This document shows, in pieces, positions 25,190-33,016 of a stretch of 38,618 bases of DNA. The stretch is taken from contig DGHL01000014.1 in assembly GCA_002392645.1 (NCBI GenBank), positions 1 through 38,618 of the forward strand, given 5' to 3'. A program made the position numbers and the translations under genes. Source of the DNA: Prevotellaceae bacterium UBA3849. GTDB lineage: Bacteria; Bacteroidota; Bacteroidia; Bacteroidales; Bacteroidaceae. Numbering within the stretch: position 1 is the stretch's first letter; every line of letters begins with the position of its first letter. The notes below the pieces were generated by a model, which ran no database searches, was not told the DNA's origin, and saw nothing but the letters and a program-made list of their open reading frames with translations.

Positions 25190-26513
25190 GAGTTGGGATT
25201 TTCAATACAATAAGTGAGTGGTATAGTCCGTCAGACTCCACGCCCTTTGTCCATGTATGGCTGTCGGGGTATGTCATGTCCAGACGCTGCTGTACGAGTG
25301 GCAAGCCTATTCCGTGACCGCTGTGGTCGTTAGACTGCTTTGGGTTGTTAGAGTTTGATATGTCGCATACTATGGCATCGTCAGTCTCTGCTAGTCGGAT
25401 GTTTATGACGCAAGGTTCGGTGCTCGATACTCCATGCTTGAAGGCATTCTCTACCAGCGAGATGAAGAGTAGGGGAGCCACCATGGTGTTGCGAGATTCA
25501 TTGACGTTGAACTCCGTGTTTACCGTTACGTTACTTGCGAGGCGTAACTTCATAAGGTTTACGTACGAACTGATGAAGTCAACCTCAGACTTCAGCGTCA
25601 CCATCTCTGTCTGGTTATCGTAAAGCATGTGGCGCAGCATCTTTGACAGTTGCATCACGGCACTTTGTGTGCGCTCGGGACTTATGGCAGCGAGAGCGTA
25701 GATGTTATTGAGCGTGTTGAGCAGGAAGTGTGGGCTTATCTGGTTACGCAAGCTACGCAGTTCGGCATCTCGCCGTGCGGTCTCCGCCTCCTGCTGCTTC
25801 TGTCTTAATCGGGTTATGTGCTCCTCATTGCGCAGCGTGAATGCCACGAATATGGCGAACAGGAAGTTTACGCTGTCGCGCAGTGATGCAAGAATGTTGA
25901 AATGGTCTTTCTTGTCGAAAAACGGATGGTGATGCCTGTTCATGTGCATTTCGTCCATGTGCCTTTTGTGCTCGGCAGAGTCGGTCCTCATGCCTTCACC
26001 ATGAGGCTCCATGTGTGCTTCGTCACCGAAAGGTGGCTTGTCAACGTCATCAGGCGGCGTAGGCATCTCACCGTCATCCATAGGACCGCGAGCCACCTCG
26101 TCATCATGCATGGGGGCATGTTGCATTTCATCGTGCATGGGGCCCCTGGGAAAGTCGTGACGTGCATTGGCTATGGAGTCAGAAAAGGATTGTTTCGCTA
26201 ACGTAATAGAATTGCGCCTGTTCTCAAACTCCACGTCGTGCCAATATATGAGGAATGTGCATAATCCTACTATGATTATCAGGTTATAGAAGAACAGTGT
26301 CTTCTTCCTGTTGCTTTGGAATGAGTAGCGTGGTATGAGCCACAGATAGTTTATCCAGAATAAAGCCACGGCGAGTATAGGCATGACGCAGTGCATAAGG
26401 TAACCCTTCAATGAAATTTCCTCTCTTGGACCGAGGAACATCATTGAAAGCAGCACTATCGCCGCTGCAGAGCCTATAATCAGTTTCCCTTTCATATTCC
26501 TGTTATTTCGCAT
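25179..26513 (-). CDS. LytS/YpdA-type sensor histidine kinase with His/Met-rich periplasmic loop
   Basis: Encodes 444 residues. Four predicted membrane helices (about 11-28, 38-60, 72-91, 206-227). The segment 92-205, which topology places in the periplasm, has 13 His and 10 Met plus many Asp/Glu between 119 and 204 (e.g. GPMHDEMQHAPMHDDE, HMDEMHMNRHHH). After the last helix comes a short coiled coil, the His_kinase domain with phospho-acceptor His262 (QISPHFLLNTLNN), and the ATPase with LVENAFKHG and GHGIGLPLVQQRL. The loop suggests metal sensing (copper, silver, nickel or zinc). An internal start at Met7 is possible. Sits between the efflux permease and its LytTR partner. Confidence 0.9.
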   Translation of the reverse strand: MRNNRNMKGKLIIGSAAAIVLLSMMFLGPREEISLKGYLMHCVMPILAVALFWINYLWLIPRYSFQSNRKKTLFFYNLIIIVGLCTFLIYWHDVEFENRRNSITLAKQSFSDSIANARHDFPRGPMHDEMQHAPMHDDEVARGPMDDGEMPTPPDDVDKPPFGDEAHMEPHGEGMRTDSAEHKRHMDEMHMNRHHHPFFDKKDHFNILASLRDSVNFLFAIFVAFTLRNEEHITRLRQKQQEAETARRDAELRSLRNQISPHFLLNTLNNIYALAAISPERTQSAVMQLSKMLRHMLYDNQTEMVTLKSEVDFISSYVNLMKLRLASNVTVNTEFNVNESRNTMVAPLLFISLVENAFKHGVSSTEPCVINIRLAETDDAIVCDISNSNNPKQSNDHSGHGIGLPLVQQRLDMTYPDSHTWTKGVESDGLYHSLIVLKIPTLNS

Positions 26514-26532
26514 ACATCCATAAATCCATCAT

Positions 26533-27756
26533 CTATTCATACCTTATCGCCTCAATAGGATCCATCCTTGCAGCCTTGCGGGCAGGGAAGTAGCCAAAGC
26601 CGATGCCGATGATTGTGCAGACAATGAAGCTGACCACGATAGACCACATGGGCACCGACGTAGGCAGACCGAAAAGCAAGTTGGCACCCGTGGATAGCAA
26701 TGCGCCCAGTGCAATGCCCAGTATGCCGCCGGTAACCGATATAATGATCGATTCGATGAGAAACTGGTTGCTGATGTCGATGCCGCGTGCGCCAACCGAC
26801 ATACGCAGGCCAATCTCCTTGGTGCGCTCTGTCACAGACACCAGCATGATATTCATGATGCCAATGCCGGCCACGAGCAATGAGAAGGCAGCAGCCACCA
26901 CAAGGATGAGAGTGACGGTATCCATTGTTGACGACATGGTCTCCATCATCTCCTGCTGTGAGCGAATGGTGAAATCATCCTCGCCGTCATCCTTTATCTT
27001 ATGTTGCTCATGCAGTATGGAGGTCAGTTCGCTTATGGCATCATCGGTCATGTCCTCAGTAATGGCAGAACAGTTGATGCTCGACAGGTATGTCTGCGCC
27101 GTGAGTCTTTTCATTACGGTGGTGTAAGGAGCAATGATGAGATTGTCCTGGTCCATGCCGAAAGAGTTATATCCTTTAGATTTCAGTACGCCGATTATGC
27201 GGAACGGTATGCTCTTGAATCGTATAGTCTTGCCTATGGGGTCCTGTCCGTCGGGAAAGAGCTCGTCAACCACGGTCTTGCCTACTATGCAGACCTTGGC
27301 TGCCTTCTTTATGTCCTCGTCAGAGAAAACGGAACCGCTTGTAACCTCCCACTGCTTGATGTCCAGATACTCAGTAGATTCGCCATACATGGTGCTTGAG
27401 GTGTTGTTGTTACCGTTGATACACTGTCCTGACGATGTAACCTCAGGAGAGACGTAGGTCACGTATTTTGCCTCATTCTTGATAGCTTCATAGTCTTCCT
27501 CCTTCAGGGTCTGCATGCTTGACGGATCTTGTTTTACGCCACCCATGCCCTTGTCGGCGCCAGGGCGTATCATGATGATATTGGAGCCCATCTGTGCAAT
27601 GTTTTGGCGTATAGACTCCTTGGAGCCCTGACCGATAGCCATCATGACGATGACTGCCGCCACACCGATTATGATGCCCAGCATGGAGAGAAACGAGCGA
27701 AACTTATTATTTGCAATGGCTTTGATAGCCACCTTCATTAGATTGATGAAATTCAT
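26533..27756 (-). CDS. MacB-like ABC transporter permease
   Basis: Encodes 407 residues: an N-terminal membrane helix (AIANNKFRSFLSMLGIIIGV), a large periplasmic MacB_PCD domain (~50-280), and three C-terminal helices of the FtsX domain with the conserved ERTKEIGLRMSVGAR motif and PARKAARMDPIEAIRYE at the end. Works with the separately encoded ATPase, the MacA-like adaptor and the TolC-like channel. In E. coli MacB the ATPase and permease are one chain; here they are split, as usual in Bacteroidetes. 19 bases before the kinase gene. Confidence 0.93.
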   Translation of the reverse strand: MNFINLMKVAIKAIANNKFRSFLSMLGIIIGVAAVIVMMAIGQGSKESIRQNIAQMGSNIIMIRPGADKGMGGVKQDPSSMQTLKEEDYEAIKNEAKYVTYVSPEVTSSGQCINGNNNTSSTMYGESTEYLDIKQWEVTSGSVFSDEDIKKAAKVCIVGKTVVDELFPDGQDPIGKTIRFKSIPFRIIGVLKSKGYNSFGMDQDNLIIAPYTTVMKRLTAQTYLSSINCSAITEDMTDDAISELTSILHEQHKIKDDGEDDFTIRSQQEMMETMSSTMDTVTLILVVAAAFSLLVAGIGIMNIMLVSVTERTKEIGLRMSVGARGIDISNQFLIESIIISVTGGILGIALGALLSTGANLLFGLPTSVPMWSIVVSFIVCTIIGIGFGYFPARKAARMDPIEAIRYE

Positions 27757-27892
27757 AATTAAGACCCATTCCCCTTATTCCCTTCTGAGGAAGGATGAGA
27801 ATATGTAGGGAATTTATTTTTAATAGTTTATATTCAGTCTTTTGTTGCGACTCCATGTAATCCTTTTTCCTTTTGGGAGTGGACAGATGGAG

Positions 27893-28651
27893 TTAGTCAT
27901 CCTGTGGCTTAGGCAGTGCAGCGAGAGCTTCTGCCGCAGACAGGATGTTATCGTTCACCACGTCTTCGCGTATCTTGCCGTCGCGCAGCATAATGTTGCG
28001 TGAGGAGTATTGTGCAATCTCGGGGTTGTGCGTAACGAATATTATGGTACGTCCCTGCGCATGCAGTTTCTGGAACAATACCAGCATCTCAAACGAAGTC
28101 CTTGTGTCGAGGTTGCCCGTAGCCTCGTCGGCAAGTATCACGGCGGGATTGTTTACCAAGGCACGGGCTATGGCTACGCGTTGCATCTGTCCGCCCGACA
28201 TCTGGTTTGACTTATGCTCCAGACGGTTGCCAAGTCCTACCTCGTTGAGAGCGTCAATGGCAGCCTTGCGTCGCTCTGCGGCACTATATGCGGAATTATA
28301 CATCAGCGGCAGTTCTACGTTCTCCACAGCGGTGGTCTTTGCCAGAAGGTTATAGTTCTGGAAGACAAAGCCAATCTTGCGGTTGCGCAGTCTTGCTCGC
28401 TGACTTTTCGACATGGTGCGCACCGAAACTCCGTCAAGCAGGTATTCGCCCGATGTCGGAGTGTCAAGGCATCCCAATTGGTTTAGCAATGTTGACTTGC
28501 CGGAGCCAGACGTACCCATTATGGTGACGAACTCACCCTCATATATCTTGAATGAAACTCCGCGCAGTGCCTTCACTACCTCGGAGCCAACGTGAAATTC
28601 GCGTTTCACGTCTTGTAGTTCAATGACTACTTTTCTTTCTTTTACATCCAT
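27893..28651 (-). CDS. MacB/LolD-type ABC transporter ATPase
   Basis: Encodes 252 residues. Walker A GTSGSGKSTLLNQLG, Q-loop VFQNYNLLA, signature NQMSGGQMQRVAIARAL, Walker B AVILADEATGNLD, and the switch His in IFVTHNPEIA. It drives the type VII (mechanotransmission) transporter formed with the permease. The upstream gap of 99 bases contains a heptamer repeat array, and the gap to the permease is 136 bases with nothing recognised. Confidence 0.95.
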   Translation of the reverse strand: MDVKERKVVIELQDVKREFHVGSEVVKALRGVSFKIYEGEFVTIMGTSGSGKSTLLNQLGCLDTPTSGEYLLDGVSVRTMSKSQRARLRNRKIGFVFQNYNLLAKTTAVENVELPLMYNSAYSAAERRKAAIDALNEVGLGNRLEHKSNQMSGGQMQRVAIARALVNNPAVILADEATGNLDTRTSFEMLVLFQKLHAQGRTIIFVTHNPEIAQYSSRNIMLRDGKIREDVVNDNILSAAEALAALPKPQDD

Positions 28652-28688
28652 ACCAGATAAGTTTTTGTGACTCTCTTCCTTCTCCCCT

Positions 28689-28758
28689 CATCTTTCATCT
28701 TTCATCTTTCAACTTTCATCTTTCAACTTTCATCTTTCAACTTTCATCCCTCATCCCT
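28689..28758. repeat. Heptamer tandem repeat between adaptor and ATPase genes
   Basis: Ten consecutive 7-base units (plus strand CATCTTT or CAACTTT; the last two CATCCCT). The array contains the stop codon of the adaptor gene and fills most of the leader of the ATPase gene. Seven is not a multiple of three, and such arrays are prone to slippage. Confidence 0.85.
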
Positions 28759-29929
28759 TCTTCTCCTTATTCTTTGATGGATGTTTTGGCATGAATGGAT
28801 TATTGTTATTTGCAGCTTCGCCTTCGTCTTCGTCCGATGCTCCCATCTTAAACTCGGTGATGACCTTTTGTCCAGCCTTCAGTCCGGATATGATTTCTGT
28901 AAGGGTACCGTTGGATGTTCCGGTCTTCACGGCGATAGCCTTGAATACATTGCCCTCTAGTATCCATACCTTGTCCTTGCCTTGACAGTCTTGTATGCTC
29001 TGCTCCTCAGTGAGCATCTTCTCGTTAGGAGTAAACTTCAGAGCCTTGGTAGGAACTGCCAGAACGTTGCTGACCTCATGTGTGAATATTGTCACGTTTG
29101 CCGTCAGTCCAGGCTTTAGCTTAAGGTCAGCATTAGGAGCAGATATGACAACCTGGTATGTCACCACGTTAGACTCAGTGGTAGCCTCCTGTCTGACCTG
29201 CGTTACACGACCCTCAAAAGTGTCGTTAGGATAGGCATCAACGGTGAAGCTTACGCGCTGTCCCTCTCTTACATCGCCTATGTCAGCCTCGTCAATGTCG
29301 GCTATCACCTGCATGTTGGTCAGGTCCTGAGCAATGGTGAAGAGTTCCGGAGTATTGAACGATGCTGCTACGGTCTGACCTTCCTCTACGCTTTTTGACA
29401 GTACGACACCGTCTATTGGTGAAGTAATGGTGGCATAGCTGAGGTTAGTCTGTGCCTTCTTCACGCTCTCAGATGCAGTGCGCACCTGCTGCCTTGCCTG
29501 CTCGTATGAAAGACGTGCCTGCTCAAAGTCGTTGGCAGAGATGAGACCTTTCTGATACAATGTATTGTAACGGTCGTAGTTAGACTTCTGATAGGTAAGG
29601 TTGCTCTGCGCAGACGACAGGTTCGCCTTGGCAGATGAAAGTTCAGACATGAGATTAGTCTTGTCCAGCTCGGCTATCACCTGACCTTTTTTGACGGTAC
29701 TGTTATAGTCAACGTAAAGGTGTGCCACAATGCCGCTGACCTGTGTACCCACGGTAACCGATGTCACAGGCTCTATAGTGCCGGTTGCGGTTACGCTGGT
29801 AGTGATGGTTTCTGCCTTAACCTCTGTGGTGGTGTATGTTACGTCAGCCTTCTTCTTACCTCCCATGAGGAAGTATGCGGCAATGGCTGCTATTGCCACA
29901 ATGGCAATTATGATATATTTCTTTTTCAT
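28751..29929 (-). CDS. MacA-like membrane fusion protein (efflux adaptor)
   Basis: Encodes 392 residues. An N-terminal membrane anchor (residues 4-21), a barrel-sandwich/lipoyl part (GTIEPVTSVTVGTQVSGIVA), a long alpha-helical hairpin (~85-170, SSAKANLSSAQSNLTYQKSN), the second lipoyl half (ATITSPIDGVVL), then beta-barrel and membrane-proximal domains (LKPGLTANVTI). It links the ABC permease to the TolC-like channel. The C-terminal 25 residues are Asn/Pro/Lys rich. Nine bases after the TolC-like gene. Confidence 0.93.
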   Translation of the reverse strand: MKKKYIIIAIVAIAAIAAYFLMGGKKKADVTYTTTEVKAETITTSVTATGTIEPVTSVTVGTQVSGIVAHLYVDYNSTVKKGQVIAELDKTNLMSELSSAKANLSSAQSNLTYQKSNYDRYNTLYQKGLISANDFEQARLSYEQARQQVRTASESVKKAQTNLSYATITSPIDGVVLSKSVEEGQTVAASFNTPELFTIAQDLTNMQVIADIDEADIGDVREGQRVSFTVDAYPNDTFEGRVTQVRQEATTESNVVTYQVVISAPNADLKLKPGLTANVTIFTHEVSNVLAVPTKALKFTPNEKMLTEEQSIQDCQGKDKVWILEGNVFKAIAVKTGTSNGTLTEIISGLKAGQKVITEFKMGASDEDEGEAANNNNPFMPKHPSKNKEKKG

Positions 29930-29938
29930 TATTGTATT

Positions 29939-31276
29939 TTATTTCTTGTAAAACTCTAACATTTTTATATTAAGGATAGTCATGTACTTAGACTGTAGTT
30001 CGCTTTGCTGTGCAGACAGCAGGCGAGTCTTGCCCTCCTGCAGTTCCACGGTGTTCTTCAGTCCTACTGCAAACTGCTCAGACAGCAAGTCGTATGAATC
30101 CTGTGCCGCCTTGGTGCTGACCTTCGCCGCCTTATACTGCGACTGGTTATTGGTGGCTTGAATCCAGTAGTTCTCTATCGTAGAATAGAGTGAAGTCTGT
30201 TTGTCGCGTATATCGAGCAGAGCCTCCTGACGCATGATGTTAGCCTTGTTTACTGCCGACTTGGCAGAGCGTTGGTCGAAAATCGGTACGGATATGGTGA
30301 CACCTGCACCGGCATTGAAATTCGACTTCATCTGCTCGCCCCATCCGTTATTGCTTAGTGAAGAGGTGTTTGTGCCCACTGCCGCCTGCAGCGACACCGT
30401 AGGCATGCGCTGTGCCTTGGCAAGTTTCTGCTGTATCTCTGCACTTTCAACGGCGAGTTGCGCCTTACGCATCTCCGGACGGTTCTCTATTGCAGTCTCA
30501 TATACGCTCTGCTGCGATGGTATTGGTTGCAGCGCCATGTCATCGGTGGCTTGTGGTGATACGACGTCGAAGTCCTCGTCATCGGTAAGTTGCAGCAAAG
30601 CCTTCAGCTGTCGCTTGTAGTTACGTGCGTTACTCTCCGCCTGTACCACATTGTATTCATCCTGTGCGCGCTGTGCAGTGAGCTGCGAGCAGTCAGCCTT
30701 CGACATGCTGCCCACGTCAACCATCTGCAGTGCACGCTCCTCATTTACCTTTGCAGCCTCCAGCGTAGCCTTGTTCACCTCTATAGCCTCCTTGGTATAG
30801 AGTATCTGTATGTAAAGTTGTGCTATCTGCTCTTCAATGTTGCGTGCGTAGGTAATGGAGTCTTGCTCTGCCTGTTGCTCCATATTCTCGTTCTGCAATA
30901 TGGTGTTACGGTTGCGGTTGCCGTTCCATACTGTCCAGTTGGCGCTTACGGAGTATGTACCGTTATAGCTTGTCGTGGTGGCATTCGTCTCCACCAATCC
31001 GTTCTGTACGGTAGCGACTCCGTTAGCTTTCCATGGCTGGTAAGCCACGTTTTGCGAAGTGGAGAAGCTGAGTGACGGAAGCAGGGCAGCCTTCGATGCA
31101 AGAGTTGTCTCAGCGTCAGACTGACGTGTAAGTCCAGCCTTTTGCAGCGTGATGTTGTTCTCCATGGCATATCCGATGCACTCGTCAAGCGTCCATGTCC
31201 TGGCACTCATGTGGAGTGTCTGGCATAGGCATATTGACAGAGTAATAAAATGGAGTAATTTTTTTTTCGTTTTCAT
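29939..31276 (-). CDS. TolC-family outer-membrane efflux protein
   Basis: Encodes 445 residues with a signal peptide ending HMSA. Two OEP repeats are visible (WTLDECIGYAMENNITLQKA at the start; RPEMRKAQLAVESAEIQQKL and GAGVTISVPIFDQRSAKSAV in the second half), with long coiled-coil helices. It forms the trimeric exit duct for the transporter. First gene of the operon; the promoter is about 40-70 bases upstream. Confidence 0.93.
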   Translation of the reverse strand: MKTKKKLLHFITLSICLCQTLHMSARTWTLDECIGYAMENNITLQKAGLTRQSDAETTLASKAALLPSLSFSTSQNVAYQPWKANGVATVQNGLVETNATTTSYNGTYSVSANWTVWNGNRNRNTILQNENMEQQAEQDSITYARNIEEQIAQLYIQILYTKEAIEVNKATLEAAKVNEERALQMVDVGSMSKADCSQLTAQRAQDEYNVVQAESNARNYKRQLKALLQLTDDEDFDVVSPQATDDMALQPIPSQQSVYETAIENRPEMRKAQLAVESAEIQQKLAKAQRMPTVSLQAAVGTNTSSLSNNGWGEQMKSNFNAGAGVTISVPIFDQRSAKSAVNKANIMRQEALLDIRDKQTSLYSTIENYWIQATNNQSQYKAAKVSTKAAQDSYDLLSEQFAVGLKNTVELQEGKTRLLSAQQSELQSKYMTILNIKMLEFYKK

Positions 31277-31316
31277 TATAGGTAAACTTAAGAAGTGTAA
31301 TTGAGTTTCTTGGTTG

Positions 31317-31347
31317 CAAAGTTACCTTTTTTTTGTTTTATTGCAAA
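31317..31347 (-). promoter_or_regulatory. Promoter of the efflux operon
   Basis: Minus strand: TTTG (31344-31347), 19 bases, TAACTTTG (31317-31324). Transcription would start near 31310, leaving a leader of about 33 bases. Confidence 0.75.
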
Positions 31348-31460
31348 ATTTATGTCGTTCAGTTCATATTAAAAAATGTTATTTAAATTTTGAATGTCCG
31401 TCAATCATAGTTTTTTTGCAGACCAAACATGCTGAATTAACGTATTTTTACAATGCGAAA

Positions 31461-31509
31461 CTGTCCAATAAATAGAATAATCATCATTTTATATCTATTC
31501 ATTGGACAG
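31461..31509. repeat. AT-rich inverted repeat in the tolC-rarA intergenic region
   Basis: CTGTCCAAT (31461-31469) pairs with ATTGGACAG (31501-31509), and AATAGA (31471-31476) pairs with TCTATT (31494-31499). It may be the end of rarA transcription, an operator, or a remnant of a mobile element. Further right (near 31580) GGTGGGTAGGGAACTTACA resembles the repeats near 8560. Nothing else is seen in 31348-31601. Confidence 0.5.
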
Positions 31510-31601
31510 TATGTAATAAATTCAACTTTTGCAGGTTACATTTGCCCCGCAGTCTGTTTTATAACGCCTCGCTTCGCTTAGGTGGGTAGGGAACTTACAT
31601 T

Positions 31602-32873
31602 CTAGTCTTTAAAACGCTCGCCCCACAGACGTAGCATCTGTTGATACTGCTTTTCCTCAGATGGAGAATGCTGCGCGTGCCATAGACGCGTGTCGTGCAG
31701 TTCGTCAGGCATATACTGCTGTTGCGCGAAGTTGCCAGGGTAGTCATGTGGATATTTATATCCATCACTATAGCCCAATTGTTTCATAAGTTGGGTCGGA
31801 GCATTGCGCAGATGCAGCGGCACAGGCAGGTTGCCGGTTTCTTTTACGAGAGCCAGGGCATCGTTAATGCCGCAGTATGCAGAGTTGCTCTTCGGTGAAG
31901 TTGCGAGATATACGCATGCCTCGGCCAGTGCGATGCGAGCTTCAGGCCATCCAATCTTCATAACGGTATCGAAGGCAGCATTGGCAAGAAGCAGTGCATT
32001 AGGGTTTGCAAGTCCGATGTCTTCTGAGGCACTGATGACGAGTCGGCGTGCTATGAACTGCGGGTCTTCGCCGCCCTCAATCATGCGTGCCATCCAGTAA
32101 AGTGCGGCATCGGGATCACTTCCTCGTATGCTTTTTATGAATGCAGATATGATGTCGTAGTGCATCTCGCCTTGCTTGTCGTAGGCAAGCGGATTCTGTT
32201 GCAGACGGCTTTCTACCAATTTGTCAGTTATCTCTATGGTCTGTGATGACTCAGCCTCTACTACCAACTGCAGGATGTTGAGTAATTTACGTGCATCGCC
32301 ACCGCTGTAGCGCATCAATGCGCCAGTCTCGGTGAGGCGTATGTCAAGTTTTTTCAGTTCTGCGTCAGTGGTTATGGCACGCTGCAGCAATTCCTCAAGG
32401 TCAGCCTTCTCAAGCGATTTCAGGACATACAGTTGGCAACGCGACAGCAAAGGGCGTATGACCTCAAAGGAAGGATTCTCGGTGGTGGCACCTATCAGTG
32501 TTACTATGCCACGCTCAACTGCACCGAGCAGCGAGTCTTGCTGTGACTTGGAGAAACGGTGTATCTCGTCAATGAACAGTATTGGTGACACTGAGCCAAA
32601 GAACCGAGAACCTTTGGCACGCTCAATTACGTCGCGCACATCCTTCACACCACTCGTTACGGCTGAGAGCGTATAGAAAGGAGTGTCAAGCCTGTTGGCG
32701 ATTATCTGCGCCAGCGTGGTCTTGCCTACGCCAGGAGGGCCCCAGAGTATAAACGATGATATGTGCCCAGACTCTATCATGTTTCTGAGCACAGCCCCTT
32801 CTCCTACGAGGTGTTTCTGACCTATATATTCATCAAGTGTCTTCGGGCGAAGTCTTTCTGCTAATGGTTCCAT
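31602..32873 (-). CDS. rarA: Replication-associated recombination protein A (RarA/MgsA)
   Basis: Encodes 423 residues from the ATG at 32873 (MEPLAERLRPKTLDEYIGQK), which matches the family start; the frame is open further upstream but that part contains the promoter and looks non-coding. AAA+ ATPase: Walker A GPPGVGKTT, Walker B FIDEIHRFSK, sensor GATTENPSFEV, arginine finger SRCQ, then the MgsA C-terminal domain (GSDPDAALYWMARMIEGGED). It acts at stalled replication forks. Independent unit, divergent from the GH35 gene. Confidence 0.95.
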   Translation of the reverse strand: MEPLAERLRPKTLDEYIGQKHLVGEGAVLRNMIESGHISSFILWGPPGVGKTTLAQIIANRLDTPFYTLSAVTSGVKDVRDVIERAKGSRFFGSVSPILFIDEIHRFSKSQQDSLLGAVERGIVTLIGATTENPSFEVIRPLLSRCQLYVLKSLEKADLEELLQRAITTDAELKKLDIRLTETGALMRYSGGDARKLLNILQLVVEAESSQTIEITDKLVESRLQQNPLAYDKQGEMHYDIISAFIKSIRGSDPDAALYWMARMIEGGEDPQFIARRLVISASEDIGLANPNALLLANAAFDTVMKIGWPEARIALAEACVYLATSPKSNSAYCGINDALALVKETGNLPVPLHLRNAPTQLMKQLGYSDGYKYPHDYPGNFAQQQYMPDELHDTRLWHAQHSPSEEKQYQQMLRLWGERFKD

Positions 32874-32900
32874 TACAAAAAAAATGAAAAGTGAACATTG

Positions 32901-32931
32901 CAAAGTTACGAAAAAAAACTGAATAAACAAA
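32901..32931 (-). promoter_or_regulatory. Promoter of rarA
   Basis: Minus strand: TTTG (32928-32931), 19 bases, TAACTTTG (32901-32908). The start of transcription would be near 32894, about 20 bases before the start codon. Confidence 0.7.
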
Positions 32932-32959
32932 ATAATAGGGATTTTTAGGAATGAAAAAA

Positions 32960-32990
32960 TTGTGTATGTCAATATTTTTTACGAACTTTG
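32960..32990 (+). promoter_or_regulatory. Probable promoter of the GH35 gene
   Basis: Plus strand: TTG (32960-32962), 20 bases, GAACTTTG (32983-32990). The -7 box deviates from TAnnTTTG in its first base. About 20 bases separate the expected start of transcription from the ATG at 33017. Confidence 0.5.
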
Positions 32991-33016
32991 CACTCATATC
33001 CAAGATAATTAACTAT

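Noticed and set aside
32951..33016. Upstream start of the GH35 frame
   Set aside because: Those codons overlap the probable promoter, and the ATG at 33017 opens a standard signal peptide.
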